A stretch of DNA of 64,000 nt from CAWBCI01 sp963787195 (GTDB taxonomy: Bacteria > Bacteroidota > Bacteroidia > Bacteroidales > JAGOPY01), in the NCBI GenBank assembly GCA_963787195.1, contig CAWBCI010000061.1:1-64000 (forward strand). Direction: 5' to 3'. Positions 27,087 through 35,836 of the stretch are shown here, in pieces. The notes beneath the pieces are model-generated. The model saw nothing but the letters and a program-made list of their open reading frames with translations, was not told the origin of the DNA and ran no database searches. The first letter of the stretch is position 1; each line of letters opens with the position of its first letter. A program made the translations under genes and the position numbers.

Positions 27087-28526
27087 ATGAAAAAATCTTA
27101 TAAATTTTTCCTGCCGGCCATTCTTTTGCCTGCAATTCTGATGTTGTGGAGTTTTAATCCTCCGAAAGATGCCTACATAGTAATTTCATGGAACGACCTG
27201 GGGATGCATTGTGCAAATGCGAATTTCCAAAATTTATGCATACTTCCACCTTATAATAATATAAAGGCACAGGTTATTAAAGTTGGGAATTCAAATACGC
27301 CACCGGAGGTACTAACTACGAACTATAATGTAAGCTATGAAATTCCCGGGAATACCTATTCAGTTGGAAAAACCAACTTCTGGGATTATGCCAACCAGAT
27401 TTTTGGAGTAAATCTGCAACCGAATATTGGCCTGACAGGTGCCGGATTATCCGGGGATATGGCCATAGACGGAAATAATTTTTTTGTAGACGGTGTGCCG
27501 CTAACTCCTTATCCCGATAACGATTTAAATACTGAACATCCTTTTCAACTCGGTATGATCCAGGCCTATGATGCACAGAATAATCTCATTGCATCAACCC
27601 AACCTGTAATTCCGGTGTCTAATGAGATTAATTGCGTCAGTGCAGGCTGTCATTCAAGTGAAACAGCCATATTAAATGCACATGAAGATGAGGGAGGTTT
27701 TGACCCGAATGCCACACCGATACTATGTGCAGAGTGCCATTCCGATAATGCCCTGGGTATGCCCGGGCACCCCGGAGTCCCTGCTTTTTCACGAGCCATC
27801 CATTCGGCACATGGAGAAGAAACCAATGATTGTTACAAATGCCACCCGGGTCCTAACACACAATGCTTGCGTGGTGTAATGTTTGGCCATGGAATGATAT
27901 GCCAGGATTGCCACGGAAGCGTGAGCCATGTTGGACAAACTATTGCCCAGGGCCGGGAACCCTGGTTACAGGAACCCTCATGCGGTGATGCTTCCTGCCA
28001 TGGATCTAATTATGCCGAAGAACCGGGATTGCTTTTCCGGCAGTCAAAAGGCCACGGCAATCTCTATTGTAGTGTATGTCATGGAGAGCCTCATGCGATA
28101 TTGCCCTCCACAAATGCAAATGATAATGTGCAGGTAACTGCTTTACAGGGTTATGCCGGTATACTGACAGAGTGCGTGGTTTGCCATGGTTATGTTCCAA
28201 CAGCTCCGGGACCGCATGGTTATATCCCAACGGCTATTGAAACTTTACCCGGAGTGCCAAACAACAGCTATTCCCTGGAGCAAAATTATCCCAACCCGGT
28301 TCAATCTAAAACCAAGATAAGCTTCAGTATACCTGTTGCAGGAAAAGCTTATCTTGATATTTATGATATGCAAGGCAAGCGCATTGCACGTATCCTGAGC
28401 GAGCATATGCAGCCAGGCAACTTTAGTATGGATTATGATGCCTCTTCTGTTGCAAATGGAACTTATTTTTATACCCTGAAAAGCGGTAAATTTTCCGAAT
28501 CAAAGAAGATGATTGTAAATCATTGA
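27087..28526 (+). CDS. Secreted multiheme c-type cytochrome with T9SS sorting domain
   Basis: 479 residues. A signal peptide (FLPAILLPAILMLWSF) leads to a roughly 170-residue domain without heme motifs (WNDLGMHCANANFQNLC), then five CXXCH sites (CAECH, CYKCH, CQDCH, CSVCH, CVVCH) and two spaced sites, CVSAGCH and CGDASCH, which have four residues before CH. The last 85 residues (YSLEQNYPNPVQSKTKISFS ... SKKMIVNH) are a T9SS type A domain. The product would be a surface or released heme protein, plausible for electron transfer outside the cell. It lies 3 kb from the uptake hydrogenase operon. Redox partners are unknown. Confidence 0.88.
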   Translation: MKKSYKFFLPAILLPAILMLWSFNPPKDAYIVISWNDLGMHCANANFQNLCILPPYNNIKAQVIKVGNSNTPPEVLTTNYNVSYEIPGNTYSVGKTNFWDYANQIFGVNLQPNIGLTGAGLSGDMAIDGNNFFVDGVPLTPYPDNDLNTEHPFQLGMIQAYDAQNNLIASTQPVIPVSNEINCVSAGCHSSETAILNAHEDEGGFDPNATPILCAECHSDNALGMPGHPGVPAFSRAIHSAHGEETNDCYKCHPGPNTQCLRGVMFGHGMICQDCHGSVSHVGQTIAQGREPWLQEPSCGDASCHGSNYAEEPGLLFRQSKGHGNLYCSVCHGEPHAILPSTNANDNVQVTALQGYAGILTECVVCHGYVPTAPGPHGYIPTAIETLPGVPNNSYSLEQNYPNPVQSKTKISFSIPVAGKAYLDIYDMQGKRIARILSEHMQPGNFSMDYDASSVANGTYFYTLKSGKFSESKKMIVNH

Positions 28527-28544
28527 TTTTTATTTTTTTAAGTA

Positions 28545-28581
28545 AAACTCGTAGCCCGACTATAGTCGGGCTACGAGTTTT
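28545..28581 (+). terminator. Strong hairpin terminator after the multiheme cytochrome
   Basis: AAACTCGTAGCCCGAC, loop TATA, then the complement and a T-run. A 16-base stem with only the loop unpaired. The stem core is also the type of word found in dispersed Bacteroidota palindromes. Confidence 0.85.
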
Positions 28582-28583
28582 TA

Positions 28584-28613
28584 TTTGATGCACCAAAAAG
28601 CTTGCTATCTTTG
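28584..28613 (+). promoter_or_regulatory. Bacteroidota-type promoter for the beta-propeller lipoprotein
   Basis: TTTG at 28584-28587, an 18-base spacer, then TATCTTTG at 28606-28613, matching the TTTG / TAnnTTTG consensus of Bacteroidota housekeeping promoters. The start codon is at 28638, leaving a leader of about 18 bases. Confidence 0.6.
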
Positions 28614-28637
28614 CGGAATCATTCTAAATAAGTATCC

Positions 28638-29750
28638 ATGAAAAAAACCTTCCTGCTCATTTCCCTGGCTTTCACCTTGAGCTATTGCTCAAATCCAGGA
28701 AACACAAAAAAAGAGACTACCGGAGATAATGTTAGCTGGTCCGATTCTACTACGATTCATTACCCACAGGAAAAGCACCTTGCAAATATTCGTCAGCTTA
28801 CTTTTGGAGGAGATAATGCTGAAGCCTATTTCAGTTTTAATGATTCCATGATCACATTCCAGTCGAACAACCCTGCCTGGGGACTAAAATGTGACCAGAT
28901 CTTTACTACTAATCTGTATTATTCAAACATGGATAAGGTAGAACCACAAATGATAAGTACTGGTATGGGAAGAACCACATGCTCTTATTTTTTACCTGGT
29001 GATACAACAATACTATATGCATCAACACATGCCGGCGGAGCAGATTGCCCGCCAAGTCCAGCTCCCAGGGAAGATGGTAAATATGTTTGGCCCGTTTACA
29101 GTGATTTCGACATTTATGTAGCAGACTTGAAAGGAAATATAATAGACACCTTAACCAATTCACCTGGTTACGATGCTGAAGCCACTGTTTCGCCTAAAGG
29201 TGATCTGATAGTTTTTACCTCGATGAGATCGGGAGATCTGGAACTATATACGATGAAACTTGACGGAAGCAATGTTAAACAGGTAACGAATGGACTGGGT
29301 TATGACGGAGGCGCTTTTTTCTCCCCGGATGGGACTAAGCTGGTTTTCAGATCTTCCCGCCCAAAAACTCCTGAAGATATAAAAATCTATAAGGATTTGC
29401 TTGCCCAGGGCCTGGTAATGCCTACAGAAATGGAAATCTACACCTGTAATGTGGATGGATCGGACCTTGTCCAGGTGACCCATTTGGGTAAAGCCAACTG
29501 GGCCCCGTTTTTCAGTCATTCCGGACAAAAAATTATTTTCAGTTCAAACTATGCTGCAACCAGGGGATTTGATTTTAATCTATATATGGTCAATTTGGAT
29601 GGAAGCGGGCTTGAACGCATAACATACGACCCGGTCTTCGATGCTTTCCCAATGTTTTCATTCGACGGGAAAAAACTGATCTTTGCCTCCAGCAGGAATA
29701 ACCAGGGGACCCATGCCTTAAATTTATTCCTTGCCGATTGGGTGGAATAA
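28638..29750 (+). CDS. TolB-like beta-propeller (PD40) lipoprotein
   Basis: 370 residues with a lipobox-like signal (FTLSYCSNPG, cysteine about residue 17), so probably membrane-anchored on the outer face. Repeated PD40 motifs follow: ATVSPKGDLIVFTSMRSGDL, AFFSPDGTKLVFRSSR, PFFSHSGQKIIFSSN, PMFSFDGKKLIFASSR. This is a WD40/TolB-type propeller used as a binding scaffold. No ligand can be assigned. Confidence 0.85.
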   Translation: MKKTFLLISLAFTLSYCSNPGNTKKETTGDNVSWSDSTTIHYPQEKHLANIRQLTFGGDNAEAYFSFNDSMITFQSNNPAWGLKCDQIFTTNLYYSNMDKVEPQMISTGMGRTTCSYFLPGDTTILYASTHAGGADCPPSPAPREDGKYVWPVYSDFDIYVADLKGNIIDTLTNSPGYDAEATVSPKGDLIVFTSMRSGDLELYTMKLDGSNVKQVTNGLGYDGGAFFSPDGTKLVFRSSRPKTPEDIKIYKDLLAQGLVMPTEMEIYTCNVDGSDLVQVTHLGKANWAPFFSHSGQKIIFSSNYAATRGFDFNLYMVNLDGSGLERITYDPVFDAFPMFSFDGKKLIFASSRNNQGTHALNLFLADWVE

Positions 29751-29754
29751 AAAA

Positions 29755-29784
29755 AGGTCCTTCAGCGCTTTACGGAAGGACCTT
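29755..29784. terminator. Bidirectional terminator between lipoprotein and hydrogenase operon
   Basis: AAGGTCCTTC and GAAGGACCTT pair around an 11-base loop, with A-run on one side and T/A-run on the other, between two convergent genes. Confidence 0.75.
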
Positions 29785-29804
29785 AAAAATCAATAAATCT
29801 TTAT

Positions 29805-30482
29805 TTATTCCACTTCATCCTTTTCAATGAATTTCCATCCCCCTATCATGGATGATGTAACACCTCGTCTTTCAATATAATCATGATAGAAAACGAGATA
29901 AATATGGATCATAGCAAACACGACAAAAAACCACATCAGGATATGGTGTATCTGCCGTGTCAGTAAATCCCCGCCAAGTAGGGGGACTATCCAGGAAAAT
30001 AGTTTTGGGAATGCCGAATTACTCATGGCCGCATAGAGGCCAAAACCTGTGAGACTCTGGAGAAGAAAAGCCAGAAAAGTCAAAAAATAGGTAAAACTTG
30101 CAAGTGCATTATGCCCGACTGAATCAAGTGGTTTGCACTGTAACTGTAAGATATCTACTTTCAGAACATTCCAAATTTCTCTCCATTGAGAAGCTTTCAA
30201 TGGAAGAAAATTCTCCCAGTGGGCATATTTATTTCCCATAAATCCCCAGTAAATCCGGATTACAAAATTGAAGAAGAAGACAAAGGCAGCCACAAAATGA
30301 ATAAACCTTACAGTGCCAAACCAGTAACTAAAGGAAGCTTCCTCCCCTGATTGAAGGGCGGGTGGCCTTCCTATAATATATCCGGTTATTATCAACACTA
30401 ATACACTGATCGCATTGATCCAGTGATAGAGCCTGACAGGGAGCTGCCAGACATATACTTCCCAGTGCGTTTTTGTTTTCAT
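29805..30482 (-). CDS. hyaC: [NiFe] hydrogenase b-type cytochrome subunit
   Basis: 225 residues, four membrane helices and histidines at the usual places: RLYHWINAISVLVLIITGY, RFIHFVAAFVFF, and HHILMWFFVVFAMIHIYL. It passes electrons from the small subunit to quinone at the cytoplasmic membrane. It is the last gene of the operon, nine bases after the large subunit gene. Confidence 0.93.
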   Translation of the reverse strand: MKTKTHWEVYVWQLPVRLYHWINAISVLVLIITGYIIGRPPALQSGEEASFSYWFGTVRFIHFVAAFVFFFNFVIRIYWGFMGNKYAHWENFLPLKASQWREIWNVLKVDILQLQCKPLDSVGHNALASFTYFLTFLAFLLQSLTGFGLYAAMSNSAFPKLFSWIVPLLGGDLLTRQIHHILMWFFVVFAMIHIYLVFYHDYIERRGVTSSMIGGWKFIEKDEVE

Positions 30483-30491
30483 GACTACGAT

Positions 30492-32210
30492 TTAAAAAGT
30501 TTGAATCTGGTGCACATAGGTGCCTTTTTCGTCGTAAACGTGCACAGCACAAGCTATACATGGATCGAACGAATGAATAGTGCGAAGAATTTCAAGAGGT
30601 TTATCCGGATCAGCTATTGGCGTCCCTATAAGAGATGCTTCATAAGCTGAACGTTGTCCTTTCGCATCCCGTGGCGAACCATTCCAGGTACTCGGAACAA
30701 CTAGCTGGTAATTATCAATTTTCTTGTCCTTGATAACAATCCAATGAGCCAGTGCACCCCTCGGGGCTTCCGATAAGCCGACACCTTTTGCTTCCAGGGG
30801 CCAGGTATCCGGATCCCATTTTTCTATATTGGCAGTCCTGATATCACCATTCTTGATATTATCCAGCAATTGCTGGTAAAATTCGAGGGACCAGCGGGAA
30901 ACCAGCCTGGTTTCCAATCCCCGTGCGGCTGTGCGACCAAGGGTAGAAAACAGAGCCGTGGCTGGTACGTTCAATTGGGTAAGTGCTGCCTCGACAACTT
31001 CCTTAAAATCATCCCTACCCGATGCATACCCTACCAGTACTCTGGCCAGGGGGCCTACTTCCATGGGATTGCCTTTCCAGCGGGGAGTCTTCAGCCAACT
31101 ATATTTGCTGTCAACGTTCAGGAAATCATAAGGTGGTTTGGGCCCTGAATAATTTAAGGCTGTCTCACCAACCCATGGATGTAATCCGGCATCATTTCCT
31201 TCTTTATAATCATAATAGGAATGGGAGATAAATTCCTGAATTTGTTCCGGATCACGTGCGTCAACCGGCAGAACTTCGCTCAGGTTTCTTCCCATAATGA
31301 TACCCCTTGGGAATTTAAAACTGCTGACATCAGCAAATCCATTGGTAGGCAAATCACCATATGCAAGGTAATTTTCAAGTCCTCCACCGATAGCGGCCCA
31401 ATTTTTATAGAAAGATGCAACAGCCATCAGGTCAGGTATATAAACCTTTTCGATAAATTCATGAGCATCTTTCAATAATTTCCCCACATAGGCCAGCCTT
31501 TCGGCGTTAATTGCATTGCTCTGGTCAATATTAATGGCACAGGGTACACCCCCTACCAAATAATTCGGATGAGGGTTCTTCCCGCCAAAAATGGTATGGA
31601 TCTTCACGATCTCCTTCTGCCATTCAAGAGCTTCGAGATAGTGAGCTACCGCGATCAGGTTTGCGGCGGGCGGAAGTTTGTAGGCGGGATGCCCCCAATA
31701 ACCGTTGGCGAATATTCCAAGCTGCCCACTTTGCACAAATTTGGTCAGCCGTTTCTGCAGATCGCTAAAATATCCGGGAGAACTGCGAGACCAGTCGGAA
31801 AGAGTCTGGGCCAGCTTGGAAGCCTCATAAGGATCGGCTTTCAGGGCGGAAACGACATCCACCCAGTCAAGGGCATGCAAATGATAAAAATGCACCACAT
31901 GGTCCTGCATGTACTGGGTACAAAACATCAGGTTTCGGATCAGTTCCGCATTTGGAGGTACTTTGATCTTTAAAGCATCTTCCACTGTTCTCACTGATGC
32001 CAGTGCATGCACCGTGGTGCAAACGCCGCAGACCCTCTCAGTAAAAGCCCAGGCATCTCTGGGATCACGGCCTTTTAAAATTATCTCAATTCCCCGGACC
32101 ATAGTTCCGGAGCTATATGCGTCCACTACTTTCCCGTCCTGAACTTCGACCTCCACTCTCAGGTGGCCTTCTATACGGGTAATCGGATCAACTACTATTC
32201 TGTTTGCCAT
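30492..32210 (-). CDS. hyaB: [NiFe] hydrogenase large subunit
   Basis: 572 residues, catalytic H2-splitting subunit. The nickel ligands are in RVCGVCT (C61, C64) and DPCIACAVH (C551, C554). Fifteen residues follow the last His (VYDEKGTYVHQIQTF); this tail is of the kind removed by a HyaD-type protease, which is encoded at 35837. Sequence and partners fit group 1 membrane-bound uptake hydrogenases. Exported as a complex with the Tat-carrying small subunit. Confidence 0.95.
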   Translation of the reverse strand: MANRIVVDPITRIEGHLRVEVEVQDGKVVDAYSSGTMVRGIEIILKGRDPRDAWAFTERVCGVCTTVHALASVRTVEDALKIKVPPNAELIRNLMFCTQYMQDHVVHFYHLHALDWVDVVSALKADPYEASKLAQTLSDWSRSSPGYFSDLQKRLTKFVQSGQLGIFANGYWGHPAYKLPPAANLIAVAHYLEALEWQKEIVKIHTIFGGKNPHPNYLVGGVPCAINIDQSNAINAERLAYVGKLLKDAHEFIEKVYIPDLMAVASFYKNWAAIGGGLENYLAYGDLPTNGFADVSSFKFPRGIIMGRNLSEVLPVDARDPEQIQEFISHSYYDYKEGNDAGLHPWVGETALNYSGPKPPYDFLNVDSKYSWLKTPRWKGNPMEVGPLARVLVGYASGRDDFKEVVEAALTQLNVPATALFSTLGRTAARGLETRLVSRWSLEFYQQLLDNIKNGDIRTANIEKWDPDTWPLEAKGVGLSEAPRGALAHWIVIKDKKIDNYQLVVPSTWNGSPRDAKGQRSAYEASLIGTPIADPDKPLEILRTIHSFDPCIACAVHVYDEKGTYVHQIQTF

Positions 32211-32225
32211 AATTTTCTCCCTCCT

Positions 32226-33326
32226 TTACTTTTGTGTATCATCTGGTTCACAACTTCCTTTCTGAATGAGTCTGCGTTTACGGATATTGGTAGTGACTGC
32301 ATGTGCAGTAAGGCCAACGGCCGTTCCCACTCCAAGGGCTACTCCAATTTTATCCGCTGTCGCTTCAATACCAAAGCCGGGGAACTTAGGCAGGTGTTGA
32401 TAGAATGGACCATTATCCCAGAAATTGGCTTCACTGCAACCTATGCAACCATGTCCTGACTGTATGGGGAAACTTACTCCATTGTTCCAACGGATGACAC
32501 CACAGGAATTATAGGTAACCGGGCCACGACAGCCCATTTTATAGAGACAGAATCCCTTCTGTGCATTTTCATCATCCCAGGACTGGACAAAAAGACCGGC
32601 ATCGTAATTAGGCCTGCGATAACAGGTATCATGCACTCTCCTGGCGTAAAATGCCATAGGCCTTCCAAGAGCATCCAACTGTGGTATACGATCAAAAGTA
32701 AGCAGGTGGACTATAACTCCGGCCATGACTTCGGCAATAGGAGGACAGCCCTGAACATTGATAATAGGTTTGCCTTTGATCACTTTGTGAATGGGTTTCG
32801 CACCTGTTGGATTGGGATCAGCAGCCTGCACGCAACCAGCTGAGGCACAGTTACCCCAGGCAACAATAGCCTTGGCTCCTTCAGCCGCCTTAGTTACAAT
32901 ATCATAGGCGCTTTCGCCGGCAATGCAGCAATAGGCTTCATCTCCTGTTGGAACAGATCCTTCAACCAGCATCAGGTAATTGCCATAATTATCCTTCATT
33001 GATTTGTGGAGAGCTTCTTCGGCCTGGTGACCTGCAGCAGCCATAAGGGTTTCGGTGTAATCAAGGGAGATCTTGTCGAGAATGATGTCGGCCACGATGG
33101 GATGAGATGAGCGGATGAATGATTCGCTGCAACATGTGCATTCCTGAAAATGGAACCATACCACCGGAATGCGTGATTTAGTCTCTAGCGCCTTTGCGAT
33201 TTGACCTACACTGGACGCTTCCAGACCGAGCAAGGCGGCCATAGTGCCGCAGAACTTTAGAAAGTCCCTGCGGGAATAGCCTTTAGCCCTTATCTCTTCA
33301 TAAACAGTTGGGCGGGAGTTTTTCAT
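32226..33326 (-). CDS. hyaA: [NiFe] hydrogenase small subunit, Tat-exported
   Basis: 366 residues. Twin-arginine signal SRRDFLKFCGT near residue 18 followed by a hydrophobic stretch. FeS ligands are seen in ECTCCSESF, GNCASAGC, and the C-terminal set starting CYRRPNYDAG with GCIGCSEANFW. A C-terminal membrane helix (GVALGVGTAVGLTAHAV) and basic tail anchor it to the membrane beside the cytochrome b. It is 15 bases upstream of the large subunit gene. Confidence 0.95.
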   Translation of the reverse strand: MKNSRPTVYEEIRAKGYSRRDFLKFCGTMAALLGLEASSVGQIAKALETKSRIPVVWFHFQECTCCSESFIRSSHPIVADIILDKISLDYTETLMAAAGHQAEEALHKSMKDNYGNYLMLVEGSVPTGDEAYCCIAGESAYDIVTKAAEGAKAIVAWGNCASAGCVQAADPNPTGAKPIHKVIKGKPIINVQGCPPIAEVMAGVIVHLLTFDRIPQLDALGRPMAFYARRVHDTCYRRPNYDAGLFVQSWDDENAQKGFCLYKMGCRGPVTYNSCGVIRWNNGVSFPIQSGHGCIGCSEANFWDNGPFYQHLPKFPGFGIEATADKIGVALGVGTAVGLTAHAVTTNIRKRRLIQKGSCEPDDTQK

Positions 33327-33358
33327 ACTATTGACTTTTGGTTAGAATTTGTATTAAT

Positions 33359-33613
33359 TCATGTATTAAGTTCATTTTGAATTTTGCCTGTGCCTCCTTC
33401 GTTAATCTCCGACAAATCCTGATGGATTTTCCTTACCAGAATACTTCCTTCAACTATCACTTCATCATATAAATTGAAAGCACCCTGATGGCTTCCCGAC
33501 AGAACAACAAATTCAGGCCGGCATAAAATCTGCACATAAGCTTCCGTATCTTCTTTAATGATGCCGGTAACTTTTCCTTTCCAACTAACCTGATTCAAAT
33601 TTTTTCGAGGCAT
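33359..33613 (-). CDS. Small unknown protein, first gene of the hydrogenase operon
   Basis: 84 residues, not recognised. It is beta-rich (VSWKGKVTGIIKEDTEAYVQ, then EVIVEGSILVRKI), no signal or membrane segment, two short parts like an OB or SH3-type barrel. It lies between the sigma-54 promoter and hyaA with a 32-base gap, so it is co-transcribed with the hydrogenase. A maturation or regulatory role is possible but only from position. Confidence 0.6.
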   Translation of the reverse strand: MPRKNLNQVSWKGKVTGIIKEDTEAYVQILCRPEFVVLSGSHQGAFNLYDEVIVEGSILVRKIHQDLSEINEGGTGKIQNELNT

Positions 33614-33636
33614 TTTTAGCGCATATACCTCATGAA

Positions 33637-33652
33637 GGCAAGTATAATGCCA
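33637..33652 (-). promoter_or_regulatory. Sigma-54 promoter of the hydrogenase operon
   Basis: On the minus strand TGGCATTATACTTGCC matches the sigma-54 consensus TGGCAC-N5-TTGC: GG and GC are ten bases apart as required. The gene at 33613 starts about 24 bases downstream. The adjacent upstream gene encodes a sigma-54 activator without a receiver domain, supporting the call. Confidence 0.75.
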
Positions 33653-33780
33653 GTGACATTTTTTTAATCTTTATATATATTTATTTCGATTTGTTATGAT
33701 TTAAACATTTGAATGATAAATATTTAAAACCTTCGAATTTTTATCACAAAGAATATTTAAATAATTAAGGAAGGAAAATA

Positions 33781-33816
33781 AAAACGGAATCCCGTAAAAA
33801 TGCCTACGGATTTCCG
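33781..33816 (-). terminator. Terminator after the sigma-54 activator
   Basis: Minus-strand CGGAAATCCGTA pairs with TACGGGATTCCG (one mismatch, one G-T pair) and is followed by TTTT. It separates the activator gene from the hydrogenase promoter. Confidence 0.65.
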
Positions 33817-33831
33817 CTATATCATGCATGT

Positions 33832-34818
33832 TTATTCACTACATTGTCCGGGCCTGTGATCCTGGTATTTTTTTAGCTTATCCCTAAAGGTTGAAAGGCT
33901 AAGATTCAGCATTTTAGCCGCTTCTGATTGATTTCCATCGGATTGTTTTAAGGCTTCCCTGATAAGGTTGGATTCAACACAACTCACAACCTGGCTGAAT
34001 TGCATCTTTTCATCATGGAAACAAAAGCTGCAGGCTTTTACAATATTCTTCAGGTAAGAGTTTCCTGAAATTTCTTCAGAAAGATCTTCCAGGCGGATCT
34101 CATTCCCGGAAAACAAACAAGCTCTCTGGACAACATTTCTCAATTCCCTCACATTCCCGGGCCAGTGATAATTCACGAGAGCTTTCATGGCTGAAACCGA
34201 AACAGAAATTTTATTTTGAGCTGCAAATCGATTCAGGAAATGCTCAACCAATAAGGGGATATCGTCCCGTCTTTCCCTTAAGGGAGGGATATAAACAGGA
34301 AGCACATTGATGCGGTAATACAAGTCGGAACGGAAAAGGTTACGACTGACCAAATCTTTCAATTCAACTTTTGAAGCTGATATCAAACGAATATCGACAG
34401 GAATGGATTGTGTCCCTCCAACCCTCATCAGCTCCCTGGATTCGAGTACTCTTAAAAGTTTGGTCTGAATGGATAAGGGAACATCATCAATATCGTCAAG
34501 GAATATGCTTCCGCTATCGGCAATTTCGAAGAGCCCTTTTTTCGATCCGACGGCACCGGTAAAGGAACCTTTTTCATATCCGAATAATTCGCTGGCCATG
34601 AGTTCTTCAGGGAGGGAAGAAAGACCGATTTTAACAAAGGGACGATTACTCCTCAGACTGGTACGATGAATGTATTCTGCAAATATTTCCTTGCCAACTC
34701 CTGTTTCACCGATCAGCAAAACCGAGGTGTCGGATTCAGAGATATGACGGAGCCGATCGATGATCGTCCGCATAGTACTATTCTGGGTAATAATGGATAT
34801 GGAACGGGAATCCTCCAT
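33832..34818 (-). CDS. Sigma-54-dependent transcriptional activator (AAA+ and Fis-type HTH)
   Basis: 328 residues with only a short N-terminus before the AAA+ domain. Walker A GETGVGKE (37-44), the sigma-54 contact loop as GSFTGA (84-89, in place of GAFTGA), Walker B GSIFLDDID (103-111), LRERRDDIP with the arginine finger, and a C-terminal helix-turn-helix (NQSEAAKMLNLSLSTFRD). It lacks a receiver or sensor domain, so control may come from a partner protein or from expression. It lies next to the sigma-54 promoter of the hydrogenase operon, which it probably activates. The odd loop may still work; Ser in this place is known in some homologues. Confidence 0.9.
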   Translation of the reverse strand: MEDSRSISIITQNSTMRTIIDRLRHISESDTSVLLIGETGVGKEIFAEYIHRTSLRSNRPFVKIGLSSLPEELMASELFGYEKGSFTGAVGSKKGLFEIADSGSIFLDDIDDVPLSIQTKLLRVLESRELMRVGGTQSIPVDIRLISASKVELKDLVSRNLFRSDLYYRINVLPVYIPPLRERRDDIPLLVEHFLNRFAAQNKISVSVSAMKALVNYHWPGNVRELRNVVQRACLFSGNEIRLEDLSEEISGNSYLKNIVKACSFCFHDEKMQFSQVVSCVESNLIREALKQSDGNQSEAAKMLNLSLSTFRDKLKKYQDHRPGQCSE

Positions 34819-34902
34819 GAAATAGCATCAAAAATTTTAATTCTTAAAACTTTTAAAAAAATACGCTGATGATGCTGTTCCCGGAATCCTTATTTTCTCC
34901 TG

Positions 34903-35157
34903 CTAATTCTCAGTCAGAGGGTATTCCGGCTCTATTTCCCCCAGCTGCCTCAATGCATCGAGGGTCTCCAGTGCATCATCTTCTTCCAGGAGTGTCAATG
35001 CTGTGCCTACATGAGCCAGCACATAATCACCTATTTTCGCTTCCTGAAGGAACTCCAGACAAATATCGGTAATCACTCCACCAAATTCAACTTTCGCCAT
35101 TTTCAGGGGCGCCGTATCATCAATTGATAATATCTTTCCGGGAACTGCTAAACACAT
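34903..35157 (-). CDS. hypC: HypC/HybG family hydrogenase maturation chaperone
   Basis: 84 residues, start MCLAVPGKI, where Cys2 is the residue used to carry iron and to bind the large-subunit precursor. The core VEFGGVITDICLEFL and GDYVLAHVGTAL match the family. Works with HypD and others in making the Fe(CN)2CO centre. HypB, HypD, HypE and HypF are not in the window. It is separated by 84 bases from the activator gene. Confidence 0.93.
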   Translation of the reverse strand: MCLAVPGKILSIDDTAPLKMAKVEFGGVITDICLEFLQEAKIGDYVLAHVGTALTLLEEDDALETLDALRQLGEIEPEYPLTEN

Positions 35158-35441
35158 ATCTCAAATTCTTATAATTCCAAAAATACAAAAATACATTCAC
35201 ATCTACATTAATTATTTAAAAGTTAAATCCAAATATATAAATATGTAAGTGATATAGACGAAAATTATCAATTCCCTGAATTATTTTCTATAAAATAAAA
35301 TTAAAGAAGTGTTCCATTCAGCTCTTTTCCCAGATAATAATGAGTCAGAAACCCGCATAGACTCATTAGTTGAATCAATTCATTTTTTGAATATACTGAA
35401 GAAATTTTTCACGGTAACAAAAATTTGTATTCCCTTACAAA

Positions 35442-35474
35442 TTTCAGCCAGCACTAAAAAAACAACTAATTTTG
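35442..35474 (+). promoter_or_regulatory. Candidate Bacteroidota promoter directly before hypA
   Basis: TAATTTTG at 35467-35474 matches TAnnTTTG; TTTC at 35442-35445 is one base off the -33 word with a 21-base spacer. The hypA ATG is at 35480, so the transcript would be leaderless or nearly so. Confidence 0.4.
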
Positions 35475-35479
35475 CGCCC

Positions 35480-35821
35480 ATGCACGAATTATCCATAGCA
35501 TACAGTATAATCGATATCGTATTAGAAGAAGCTGCAAAAGTTTCGGGGAAAAAAGTATCCAGCGTGGAGCTGGAAATCGGGTCGATGGCCGGGGTAGAAA
35601 CCGAGGCTCTGACCTTTGCCTGGGACATGGCCACCAATGATACCATTATGGAAGGATCACCTCTGATCATCCTGAACCTGAAAGCGATTGCTGAATGTCA
35701 GGACTGCCATCATCATTTTTACATTGAAAATTTCTTCAGTGATTGCCCCGAATGTGGAAGTTCCCGTTATGAACTCTTGCAGGGAAAAGAGCTTAGAGTA
35801 AAATCTTTCCTGGTAGACTAA
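35480..35821 (+). CDS. hypA: HypA hydrogenase nickel insertion protein
   Basis: 113 residues. The start MHELSIAYSI holds His2, the nickel ligand, so the ATG at 35480 is chosen over an in-frame one at 35309. The zinc site is formed by CQDC and CPEC near the end. Delivers nickel to the large subunit with HypB, which is not present here. It is divergent from hypC. Confidence 0.95.
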   Translation: MHELSIAYSIIDIVLEEAAKVSGKKVSSVELEIGSMAGVETEALTFAWDMATNDTIMEGSPLIILNLKAIAECQDCHHHFYIENFFSDCPECGSSRYELLQGKELRVKSFLVD

Positions 35822-35836
35822 GCGGCCCTGCATAAT

